Assembly (NCBI GenBank): GCA_018266575.1
Contig: JAFEAE010000024.1
Location: 162,750 to 226,749 of the forward strand
Origin: Bacteroidota bacterium
Lineage (GTDB): Bacteria; Bacteroidota; Bacteroidia; Chitinophagales; Chitinophagaceae
Direction: 5' to 3'
Length of the DNA: 64,000 bases
The notes below the pieces were generated by a model that saw only the letters and a program-made list of their open reading frames with translations, had not been told where the DNA came from and did not search any database. Below, in pieces: positions 42,161 through 50,207 of the stretch; within the stretch, counting starts at the first letter, position 1, and each line of letters begins with the position of its first letter. The translations under genes were made by a program, and so were the position numbers.

Positions 42161-45074
42161 GCCTTCTTTTTTTTATTCCGGCTTTTTCCAGCTTCACGAC
42201 TTCGATACTGTACACCCCAAAATCCTGTGTCACTTTCCCCGTGATCTTGTAGAAACCGGATTTCGGCGGGAGCCTGCGGTGGATGTCCGGGAAATGCACC
42301 GAATCGATCCAGTTACCGGCCACATCGATGAATGTCCCGAAGCTCATCTGCTGTCCATGCACAGTGCTTACCGGCTTGTGCGTGATATGATAACCCAGCA
42401 GCGTGATCACTTTTCCTAAATTATCTTTCATATCGCTTCCCAGTTTGAATTGCGAGGGGGCTTCATCGACGATATGAAAGGGGTTGCCGACAGGGAATTC
42501 CAGGATTTCAATCTGGTCATACGCATCATCCATTTCATATATGGGAAGCTCCGGCAATTCAAATTTTTTTTCGTCGTGGCCGAATAAGGATTCGTGTGCA
42601 GGAACATGCTTCTCATTTTTCTTTTGCAGGAAGGAAGCTTCCCAAAGCAATTCTTTTTTTGATTTGCCAGTGAAGGCAAATGCACCGACACGGATCAGGA
42701 TATTTAATTGCTCGATACCTGCATCAGTGCGCTCGATAAAATCCTGTAAAGAGAGAAATGATCCTCTTTCATTTCGCTCCGTGATTATTTTTTGGGCAAG
42801 TGTGTTTCGAAGCTCTTTGATGTGATGAAGACCCACCCAAACATCAATGCCTTTAATATTCGTTTGTACATCACCGTTATTCACGCAAGGCGGATGGATA
42901 TCCGCCCCTGCTTTCGCCAGTTCATAGAAATAAAGTTCTCTTCCATAGAAGCCGCCGAAATTATTGATGACCGCCACCATGAACTCCCGCGGGTAATAGG
43001 TTTTCAGGTGCAGGCTCTGGTAACTCTCTACCGCAAAGGATGCCGAGTGCGCTTTGCAAAAACTGAACTCGGCGAAGCTTTCGATCTGCCGCCATACTTC
43101 CGCCACTGTTTTATCCTCGTACCCGAGGGCCATGCAATTGGAAAAAAATTTCTGCCGGAGATAACCCATCTGGTCTTTCACGCGGTACTTGAAACTCGTG
43201 GCACGTCGCAAGAGATCTGCTTCCGCCATCGTAAGCCCTGCCCACTCATGTACGACACGGATGATGTCTTCCTGGTACACCATTACCTCATACGTTGATT
43301 TCAAAATCTCTGCAAGCTTCGGGTGCAGGGATTGGTATTCGCGTTTATTGTGGCGCGCGATATATTCGGTCATCATGCCAGAACGGCCCACACCGGGGCG
43401 GATGATGGAACTTGCGGCCACGAGCGTTTCGTAGTCTGAACAATGGAGTTTCTGGTTGACATGCCGCATCGAAGGTGACTCGATATAAAAACAACCAATG
43501 GAATTGCCGATGCTTAGATTGTGATTCAGTTTCGGATCCTTTTTGAATGTATTTACTTCGTGAATATTAATATCAATGGATTGATTTTGTTTGATCAGCT
43601 TCAGTGAATCTTTGATATGGCCCAAACCCCGCTGGCTTAAGATATCCAGTTTATATAAACCGATATCATCCCCGTAATACATATCGATCTGCGCCGTGGC
43701 AAAACCTTTGGGCGGCATAAACAACGACGTATACGCATAAATGGGTTCTTCGGAAATGATCACGCCTCCTGCATGGATGCCGATATAGTTTGGAAAACCG
43801 CTGAGAAATTTTGAAAAATAGAGTATCCATGCCTGGATGCTTCCCTTCGGGTATACATTGCCGTTATTCTCCGACAATTCTTTTCGCTCATTATCCGGAA
43901 GGCCAAATACTTTTCCCAGTTCCTGCGCCAGCGAACGATGATTGAACGTTGAGTACACGCCGAGCAGCGCGACATGATCCCTGCCATAGCGCTTGAAAAT
44001 ATAATCGAAGACATCATCCCGGTCCGTCCAGGAAAAATCAATATCGAAATCCGGCGGCGAGGTCCGGTGCGGGTTTAAGAAGCGCTCGAAAAAAAGGTCG
44101 AGCTCTATCGGGTCAACGTCAGTGATCTGCAGGCAATAGGCCACAATGGAATTGGCGCCACTGCCACGCCCCACATGGTAATACCCGCGGCCTTGCGCAT
44201 AGCGGATGATATCCCAGGCGATCAGGAAATACGCGTTGAACCCGAGCTGGTCAATGATCAATAATTCTTTATCAACCCGCTTTTTTGCCTCTTTATTGTT
44301 CAAACCATAGCGCCATTGCATCCCATCATAGGCAAGCTTTGCCAGAAAAATTTTGTCATCATTACCGGAAGAAGAAAATAGTTGCTTTGTTTTGTCCTTG
44401 CCGAATTCCATTTCAATAGAACAGGAATCCATGAGCTTCCAGGTATTCATTACAATAGAAGGATACCGTGAAAAATGCTGCAACAATTTATCCGGGGAAA
44501 TAAAAGTTTCGTGTTCCCCGCATACTGCTTCTGCAGGCAATTTCGACAACACGACGTTATGGTCAATGGCGCGAAGCAATTTGTGTATATTAAAAAAACC
44601 TTTGCTTTGTACGGTCACCGGTTGTCGCACGATAAATTTTTCAAGGGCATTCACACCATATAATTTCCCGAGTTCGGTGTACTGGATGCCGATGAATTCA
44701 TCTGCGGATAATTCATGAACAGGTTTCTTTCCGATTGGATAGATGGTATAACAGCCATCTATAACCGAAAAATCCGGGAACGGTTTTTCTTCCATCAGGT
44801 GTTCCGACAAAAAGCGGTTGATCGCGGCAAGCCCCGCGTTGTTTTTTGCAAGCACGATATACAGCAACTGATCGCCGTTGCGTATCTCTGCCCCTACAAT
44901 TGGTTTAATGTTTTCTTTCCGGCAGCATTTCACAAATTCCCAGGCGTCGCAGGTTGTGTTGATATTGGTGAGGGCAAGGGTGGTTACACCCAGTTCCATA
45001 GCGGCCTTTACGAGCGCTTCCGTAGAGAAAGTGCCGTAGCGCAAACTGAAATAAGTCTTGCAATTGATATACAT
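42144..45074 (-). CDS. DnaE-type (DnaE2/ImuC-like) error-prone polymerase alpha subunit
   Basis: 976 residues, shorter than replicative DnaE and near DnaE2 size. The catalytic aspartates of the C-family polymerase are present at PDFDIDF (342, 344, 346) and in GLYKLDILSQRGL. The PHP domain begins YINCKTYFSLRYG, where functional PHP domains have HLH, so its metal site appears lost. An OB-fold near the C-terminus (KVITLLGYHITHK) is kept. Coupling to dinB and an operator shared with SRAP/2H point to a damage-inducible mutasome rather than the replicative polymerase. Confidence 0.9.
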   Translation of the reverse strand: MYINCKTYFSLRYGTFSTEALVKAAMELGVTTLALTNINTTCDAWEFVKCCRKENIKPIVGAEIRNGDQLLYIVLAKNNAGLAAINRFLSEHLMEEKPFPDFSVIDGCYTIYPIGKKPVHELSADEFIGIQYTELGKLYGVNALEKFIVRQPVTVQSKGFFNIHKLLRAIDHNVVLSKLPAEAVCGEHETFISPDKLLQHFSRYPSIVMNTWKLMDSCSIEMEFGKDKTKQLFSSSGNDDKIFLAKLAYDGMQWRYGLNNKEAKKRVDKELLIIDQLGFNAYFLIAWDIIRYAQGRGYYHVGRGSGANSIVAYCLQITDVDPIELDLFFERFLNPHRTSPPDFDIDFSWTDRDDVFDYIFKRYGRDHVALLGVYSTFNHRSLAQELGKVFGLPDNERKELSENNGNVYPKGSIQAWILYFSKFLSGFPNYIGIHAGGVIISEEPIYAYTSLFMPPKGFATAQIDMYYGDDIGLYKLDILSQRGLGHIKDSLKLIKQNQSIDINIHEVNTFKKDPKLNHNLSIGNSIGCFYIESPSMRHVNQKLHCSDYETLVAASSIIRPGVGRSGMMTEYIARHNKREYQSLHPKLAEILKSTYEVMVYQEDIIRVVHEWAGLTMAEADLLRRATSFKYRVKDQMGYLRQKFFSNCMALGYEDKTVAEVWRQIESFAEFSFCKAHSASFAVESYQSLHLKTYYPREFMVAVINNFGGFYGRELYFYELAKAGADIHPPCVNNGDVQTNIKGIDVWVGLHHIKELRNTLAQKIITERNERGSFLSLQDFIERTDAGIEQLNILIRVGAFAFTGKSKKELLWEASFLQKKNEKHVPAHESLFGHDEKKFELPELPIYEMDDAYDQIEILEFPVGNPFHIVDEAPSQFKLGSDMKDNLGKVITLLGYHITHKPVSTVHGQQMSFGTFIDVAGNWIDSVHFPDIHRRLPPKSGFYKITGKVTQDFGVYSIEVVKLEKAGIKKRRHAIRK

Positions 45075-45109
45075 GTAGGTTCATTGATGCGGCTAAAGTA
45101 AATTATTTA

Positions 45110-45148
45110 ACTAAATAATTTAGTATAATTTATACTAATTATTTTAGT
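45110..45148. promoter_or_regulatory. Double SOS-like operator, locus C
   Basis: Perfect palindrome ACTAAAT-A-ATTTAGT at 45110-45124 and the variant ACTAATT-A-TTTTAGT at 45134-45148, centres 24 bp apart. The half-sites between them also form AGTATAA-T-TTATACT. It lies 35 bp upstream of the dnaE-type start and about 55 bp before the divergent cupin gene. Confidence 0.65.
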
Positions 45149-45201
45149 ATTTTTAATCTGCACCCTATTGCCGTGTTTTTGGTAACTTCAGCCTAAACTG
45201 A

Positions 45202-45765
45202 ATGCTTATGCAACGACGATTATTCCTGCAGTTGCCGCTGGCAGCTGCTGCCCTTGCCGGCGCCGCACAGGGGGGCCCACAGCAAGACCTTAAAAAGGGG
45301 ATCATGGTAGAAGCCGGCAAAGACCGCTACCAGGAAGAACTGCTGATCATGGGCGGGCAGTTTGACTGCAAGGTTTCGGCCAGGGATACTGGCGGGGCGC
45401 TGCTGGTGTACGACACGGTGCGCCACGAAAAAGGCGGCCCTGCCCTTCACCTCCACCACAGCCAGGATGAAATGTTCTACGTTATCAAAGGTGAATTCTT
45501 AGTAAAGGTCGGGGACGATACTTTTTCCCTGAAGCCGGGCGATACTGCGTTTGCCCCTCGGAAAATACCGCACGCTTTTGCCAAGACCAGCGAGGGGGAA
45601 GGGCAGATGCTTATCCTGTTCCAGCCCGCAGGTTCCATGGAAGATTATTTCAGGCAGGTAAGCAAGTTCGGGAAAAACATCCCAAAGGACCAGCAACAGG
45701 TTTTTAAAGACCTTTTCAAAACCCATGGGATGGAACTGGTGGGGCCGCCGCTGGCGTACGGGTAG
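45202..45765 (+). CDS. Exported cupin-domain protein
   Basis: 187 residues (start 45202, or ATG 45208 giving MQRRLFLQLPLAAAALAG). The RRLFLQ followed by a hydrophobic stretch resembles a Tat signal. The cupin metal site is HLHHSQDEMFYVIKGEF (two His plus Glu) and a second His in APRKIPHAF. Reaction unknown; small cupins of this type include dioxygenase- and isomerase-like proteins. GC content is visibly higher than both flanks. Divergent from dnaE across the double operator. Confidence 0.82.
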   Translation: MLMQRRLFLQLPLAAAALAGAAQGGPQQDLKKGIMVEAGKDRYQEELLIMGGQFDCKVSARDTGGALLVYDTVRHEKGGPALHLHHSQDEMFYVIKGEFLVKVGDDTFSLKPGDTAFAPRKIPHAFAKTSEGEGQMLILFQPAGSMEDYFRQVSKFGKNIPKDQQQVFKDLFKTHGMELVGPPLAYG

Positions 45766-46001
45766 GGATTGTAAGCTCCCGCGGAACGGAGGTGTTTTTT
45801 TCATTCGAATGGATCATCCAAATTATTGTGCCTGTTAGTTTGAAACCAACAGCCTTACAATTTAGGGTGAAGAAAAGCTCATGGTACAAGCGATGTGCAT
45901 GGATGATTTTGATCCCGAATATAAATTTACGGCAGAAAGCTGCAAAGCAGCCGAAGCACGATGACCAGCTTCCTTACTGGCAAAGATTAGACACTCAGGT
46001 T
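45766..46001. other. Intergenic region, no gene seen
   Basis: About 236 bp between the convergent cupin and lipoprotein genes. A short CTCC/GGAG stem followed by a T-run at 45776-45802 may terminate the cupin transcript. The remainder shows no supportable feature. Confidence 0.3.
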
Positions 46002-46943
46002 TCAATTATTTTTCTTCCCCTTCATTTTCACATCGGAACTTACGTTGATCGGGATTTCTTTGCCCATCATTTCTAATACCCCCTTTATTCCCACTTCTAC
46101 AGAGCAATTAACCAACATGCCTGTTTTAATATCTACTTCATACTCTCCTTTTTGGGTTCCATTGAGGTTAGACATAACTTCATAATTCATGTAATTTGTT
46201 TTTACGCTGTCGCTGGTAATTTCCCCATCAGATTCAATTTTGGCGATGCCATCACTGATGGATTCAAGCGTAAAAAAATTTTTTGAGAGATAACCAATAT
46301 CCCCTGTTTCTTTTGATATTATTTTCCATTTATCACCAATATGGACTGCAGAGTCAGGGAAAATCCGGAAAAGCTGGTCAACATTTTTCTTCACTAATTT
46401 TTGTTCAACCAATTGTTGCCATTGTTTTTGCATGGCTTCTTTTGTCTGAAGATCAAGCGTAACTGTTTCTGAAAGTGTTTTATTCATTACATCCCTGTAG
46501 CCATCTATTTTTATTACTTCGCCGGAATTATTTACAATTGCAGTAATAACCGAGGAAGTTAATAAACCAAGCATTTTTGACGTTGGGTCGGAAGCAGTTG
46601 ATGAATCTGCGGCATCAATATCAGATTCTCCATTTGCATTTTTTGAATATACATGGATCTTTTTATACTGCAGGCTTACGATGAAATGACCGAGGCTGTC
46701 TGTATTGATCTTATAGTTGATGCCTACATTGGTTTTGTTTTGCGTTTCAATCTTTTTTTCATTTACTTCAATTTCTACTGTTGAATTGTTTGAAATATCA
46801 TAGTAATAATCTGATCCGGAAGCAGGTTTTATATTCAGCTTAAATAATTTATCAGCGCTTGCATTATTTCTGTTTGATCCTGGTTGAATTTTGCAGGAGC
46901 AAATAAGAATTATAAATATATACAGGCAGGTATTTTTTTTCAT
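46002..46943 (-). CDS. Lipoprotein of DUF6263-like type
   Basis: 313 residues with lipobox LICSC (cysteine near residue 17). The mature part is beta-rich: a NSTVEIEVNEKKIETQNKTNVGINYKI stretch is cut here after its first strands, followed by a central acidic segment and a C-terminal KGEYEVDIKTGMLVN strand pair. The pattern fits outer-membrane-facing DUF6263-like proteins of Bacteroidota. Function unknown. Confidence 0.6.
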   Translation of the reverse strand: MKKNTCLYIFIILICSCKIQPGSNRNNASADKLFKLNIKPASGSDYYYDISNNSTVEIEVNEKKIETQNKTNVGINYKINTDSLGHFIVSLQYKKIHVYSKNANGESDIDAADSSTASDPTSKMLGLLTSSVITAIVNNSGEVIKIDGYRDVMNKTLSETVTLDLQTKEAMQKQWQQLVEQKLVKKNVDQLFRIFPDSAVHIGDKWKIISKETGDIGYLSKNFFTLESISDGIAKIESDGEITSDSVKTNYMNYEVMSNLNGTQKGEYEVDIKTGMLVNCSVEVGIKGVLEMMGKEIPINVSSDVKMKGKKNN

Positions 46944-46961
46944 ACACTCTTTATGAACGTT

Positions 46962-48314
46962 TTATTGGTTTTTCGCTTTCATTGCAACTTCCAGATCCTT
47001 GATCTTTTTCTCAAGACGCTGCAATGTTTCATTCTCTAAAGTTTGTTGTTTTGTTTCCAACTCCTTGTTGCGATTGTTTAATTGTTCAATCATTTTATTT
47101 TGTTCAATTACATATAAAGTCAGCTCTTCAATTTTTTTCAATAATGTTGCCTGGTTTTCTCCAACGTTTAATCCGTTGGTTTGTACTTCATTCGCCGAAG
47201 GTACATCAGGAAGATGCTTATTCTCTTCAATATATTTTTGAAGGTCGGCTAATGGCAACAAATGATACCCATTTTGAAAAACATAGTCGGACCAGGTTTG
47301 TTGATCTACTACTACTTTTTGCGCTCTTACACCCCCTACAACAAAAAGTTTTGTAGTTTGATCCTGAAAAGTCGCCGCTGTTGGACTAGTCCCTATCCCT
47401 ACCTGTCCCGAATTATGGATAACCATTGTGGTAATCATATTTGTCAGGTCGCTACCGGCTGCCCCAGTTGGCGCATTTTGAAAAACAATATTACCCAGAT
47501 CAGTAAGAAAAATACCAGATGAAGGTGCAGCAACAATTCGGGAATTAATACTATTTGTTGCATCCCAGGTAATGTTATAACCGATAGCTTTCCACCCGCC
47601 ATCCTGGAAAATGAACCGATCTCCTATTTGTAGTTTTTCTAAGGGATTATTAGTATTAATGCCGACATTACCTACACTGTTGATGGTCATTCGCGGTTGT
47701 AAAACAGCATTTGCATCTGTATTCCAAAAAAGCAAGGATGAACCATTACCCGTGTTGTTTCTCTGTGCATACACAAGTGAGCTACTCGAAGGGCCTGTAG
47801 CAAGCGATAGTTGCACTGCAGCATAAGCTGCTGTTGATGGGTTCTGAATGTTTAATGCATTTTGATCGCCTCCACTTGCGCCGGCAGTACGCACATCTAA
47901 GCGGGACCACGGTGCAGTAGTTCCTATTCCTACATTCCCGTTGCTTGTTATGCGCATACGTTCATTCATAACGTCGCTGAGGCGTGTAAAAAACTGTAGC
48001 GATCCGTTTGACCCGCTTCCAATAACCTCCTGGTAGCCGCTTAACTGTGCTAAATCGTTTGCAGTGGCACCGGTACTTAATGACAACACAGAAGTCGGGT
48101 GGTTAGAACTGCCTGGATTGATATTGGCAATGCGCAAACCGATAAACTGGCCATCAATAGAATTACGTACATCTAATTTTGCGGTAGGACCAGTTGTTCC
48201 AATACCTACATTGCCGGTATTGCTGTTGTAAATAGTTGTGCCGCTTGTTGTCCATTGCGCATTTGCAACTGTTGTGGCAAGCACCAGAAAAATAAGAATG
48301 AAATTTTTTCTCAT
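46962..48314 (-). CDS. Secreted GNVGIGTT-repeat coiled-coil protein, copy 1
   Basis: 450 residues with a signal peptide (ending VANAQ). Repeats of GNVGIGTT-P-x-x-x-LDVR type are spread over the first 250 residues, as in phage-tail-fibre-like bacterial surface proteins. The C-terminus carries a conserved block (WSDYVFQNGYHLLPL, EENKHLPDVPSANEV, LLKKIEELTLYVIEQN) and a coiled coil of about 60 residues. This C-terminal block resembles the chaperone-like end of tail-fibre proteins but lacks the S74 serine-lysine dyad that I could see. Probably a fibrous trimeric surface or secreted protein. Confidence 0.75.
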   Translation of the reverse strand: MRKNFILIFLVLATTVANAQWTTSGTTIYNSNTGNVGIGTTGPTAKLDVRNSIDGQFIGLRIANINPGSSNHPTSVLSLSTGATANDLAQLSGYQEVIGSGSNGSLQFFTRLSDVMNERMRITSNGNVGIGTTAPWSRLDVRTAGASGGDQNALNIQNPSTAAYAAVQLSLATGPSSSSLVYAQRNNTGNGSSLLFWNTDANAVLQPRMTINSVGNVGINTNNPLEKLQIGDRFIFQDGGWKAIGYNITWDATNSINSRIVAAPSSGIFLTDLGNIVFQNAPTGAAGSDLTNMITTMVIHNSGQVGIGTSPTAATFQDQTTKLFVVGGVRAQKVVVDQQTWSDYVFQNGYHLLPLADLQKYIEENKHLPDVPSANEVQTNGLNVGENQATLLKKIEELTLYVIEQNKMIEQLNNRNKELETKQQTLENETLQRLEKKIKDLEVAMKAKNQ

Positions 48315-48480
48315 AGCATGGTTTTGATTTAAGTAAACTAACTGTTATGTATATACGAAAATATTGTTGCAGTTTAAATAACAATTAATCAACTGCTTTT
48401 TTACTTGTAGTACTATAAAATGAAGCTTGTGCGTTTATTCTGCGTTGCCGATGAGAGGCCCACAAAAGAAATGTTGAAAA

Positions 48481-48954
48481 TTATATCGTTAATAAAATAA
48501 TCACAACGATTGCTGCAAAACCGGCAAAACCAAACCATATCCATTTTATCAGTTCCCTGTCATCGTCTTTTAAAAATAGATAGCCGAGCAAAAGGGCGAT
48601 CGGGCCTAATAATAATCCTTTCAGGAGCCAGCTTATTTTTTGCAATGTGGTAGGCCCTTCTCCATACTCATAATATTTCAGCATTTTTTTAGCCCTGCGC
48701 TGGGATAATTTGAAAGACAACCTTTCAAAAAAATTCAATTTTCTTCCTTTCAGTTTTTCATAATCGGCAATCGTCATTTTAGAAAAGAGTTGCATCTGCA
48801 ACACTTTTATTTTTTCGTTAGTTGTCAAAGTAGGACTACCAACAGATTCCGTTTTGCGATTAGTTGAAACAGAGGAAAAATTTGAAGCTGCTTTAGTTGT
48901 AAAGTTCAAAGCCAAGAAGCAAAAAGTAACAAAGGCAATTTTTGAAATTTTCAT
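48481..48954 (-). CDS. Small membrane protein with signal peptide
   Basis: I start at ATG 48954 (MKISKIAFVTFCFLALNF); the longer frame to 49044 crosses a REP-like hairpin. About 157 residues: signal peptide, a charged helical segment (NEKIKVLQMQLFSKMTIADY, then KGRKLNFFERLSF), then two C-terminal membrane helices. A common small Bacteroidota membrane protein type, no known function. Confidence 0.65.
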   Translation of the reverse strand: MKISKIAFVTFCFLALNFTTKAASNFSSVSTNRKTESVGSPTLTTNEKIKVLQMQLFSKMTIADYEKLKGRKLNFFERLSFKLSQRRAKKMLKYYEYGEGPTTLQKISWLLKGLLLGPIALLLGYLFLKDDDRELIKWIWFGFAGFAAIVVIILLTI

Positions 48955-49002
48955 TTGATAATTGTTTAGGGTTTTTGAATTGTGTATTTTATTTATCCCT
49001 GT

Positions 49003-49046
49003 CGTTGGTGAGCTAACGCGCATGGCTATGCGCAACACCAACAACG
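49003..49046. repeat. REP-like palindrome, copy 1
   Basis: Outer arms GTTGGTG (49004-49010) and CACCAAC (49036-49042), inner perfect hairpin GCGCAT-GGCT-ATGCGC (49018-49033). It contains the stop codon of the lipoprotein gene on the minus strand. Confidence 0.75.
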
Positions 49047-49516
49047 GCGGAGAGGATCTTTTCTGGAATTTTTAGTTGAAATTTTTTATTCTCCATTATA
49101 CTGTCTAATTCTTTGCTGCCTTCTTTATATAATTCACGAGTTATAAATGCAGAGAAATAATTATATGTTTTGCCGTGAACAGTTATTTTGGAGACTTTGT
49201 TCCTGAACATTCTTTTTCCCATATCATAGTTTTCTTCACGATTTATTTTCAAATGCGTGTTCTCGTCCATAATTCCCAATCTCATGGTAGCTATATTTTC
49301 AGTTAACTCCTGTCTTACCAATTTTATCGGCATTGAATCGAATTTTAAATAATAAAAATCTCCTTTCTGCTCAAGGTCGCTCGAACCTTTGGCTTGAACT
49401 CCATAAATGACAAACAGGTAGCCTTCATAGTCATGTGGAATCTCCATCAAAAAAGCATGAGGTTCAGTGCATGATGTTGCTAAAAATAATATGATAAAGA
49501 GGATTTTTATGTTCAT
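49013..49516 (-). CDS. Small lipoprotein ending in a REP-like element
   Basis: 167 residues with lipobox LATSC (cysteine near residue 16). The mature domain starts TEPHAFLMEIPHDYEGYLFVIYG-like beta structure, consistent with small DUF6843-like proteins. The last ten residues, VVGVAHSHAR, are encoded by the REP-like palindrome at 49003-49046, so the original C-terminus was probably replaced or extended by insertion of the repeat. It could protect against the upstream toxin, but no evidence sets this apart from any lipoprotein. Confidence 0.6.
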   Translation of the reverse strand: MNIKILFIILFLATSCTEPHAFLMEIPHDYEGYLFVIYGVQAKGSSDLEQKGDFYYLKFDSMPIKLVRQELTENIATMRLGIMDENTHLKINREENYDMGKRMFRNKVSKITVHGKTYNYFSAFITRELYKEGSKELDSIMENKKFQLKIPEKILSAVVGVAHSHAR

Positions 49517-49621
49517 ACATCAAAGTTAAATATACTTTACATCATGGATTTGTAATATCACCAAAGGGCTCATATAAATCTTCCATGGTTTTAATTGATT
49601 CTAAAAAATTTTCTCCGCGCC

Positions 49622-49666
49622 GCTGTTGGTGTTGTACGCTGCTTTTGTGCTTGGCTCACCAACAGC
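49622..49666. repeat. REP-like palindrome, copy 2
   Basis: Perfect 10-bp arms GCTGTTGGTG (49622-49631) and CACCAACAGC (49657-49666) around a 25-base loop. Lies in the 236-bp gap between the lipoprotein and the candidate immunity gene. Confidence 0.8.
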
Positions 49667-49684
49667 AAATGCGCTTGGAAAACA

Positions 49685-49727
49685 TTGTTGGTGAGCTAAC
49701 GCAAACGGCTACACGCAACACCAACAA
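49685..49727. repeat. REP-like palindrome, copy 3
   Basis: Nine-bp arms TTGTTGGTG (49685-49693) and CACCAACAA (49719-49727). The loop AGCTAACGC...GGCTA resembles copy 1, so copies 1 and 3 are closer to each other than to copy 2. Confidence 0.8.
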
Positions 49728-49752
49728 CGGCTGAAGTGAGGCATAGGTTTCC

Positions 49753-50202
49753 TTATTTTTTACTCTTTCGAAAAAAATAAAAATACCCTTTATAGTTTAT
49801 AATTCTGTCTTTACCAGAAATAATGACTTCTGTATCACCAAATTCGTCTTCCTTTGAAATAGACAAAACCAAAAATGTCTCGCTAAGATTTTTGAAATTA
49901 CTTTCATCAATTTTATAGTCTGAAAAAAAATCCTGCTTATTAACTTCCATCAATTCATACTTTGGATTTACTATGGTATCATTAAAAAAAACAAAAACAT
50001 TTCTATCAATAATCATACTTCTTTTTAGTAGCTTATTAGCGTGCTTATAATCCATTGCAGTTACATCCTCATCTATCCACTTATATGAATAATATTTTCC
50101 GAAATAAAGTCTTTTTGCATTTTTACTTATGCTTTGGCTTTTAGCATTTAAAAACAATAATGATATCATTAAACAAAAGGATAAAAATCTCCTTGATTTC
50201 AT
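49753..50202 (-). CDS. Secreted small protein, candidate immunity to the RHS-lysozyme effector
   Basis: I start at ATG 50202 (MKSRRFLSFCLMISLLFLNA), which gives a signal peptide; the longer frame to 50259 runs back into the toxin gene. About 149 residues, lysine-rich mature part with no family recognised. It starts 5 bp after the stop of the RHS gene, the usual position of an immunity gene. Export to the periplasm is what a peptidoglycan-lysozyme toxin would require of its inhibitor. Assignment is by position and localisation only. Confidence 0.65.
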   Translation of the reverse strand: MKSRRFLSFCLMISLLFLNAKSQSISKNAKRLYFGKYYSYKWIDEDVTAMDYKHANKLLKRSMIIDRNVFVFFNDTIVNPKYELMEVNKQDFFSDYKIDESNFKNLSETFLVLSISKEDEFGDTEVIISGKDRIINYKGYFYFFRKSKK

Positions 50203-50207
50203 ATAAA

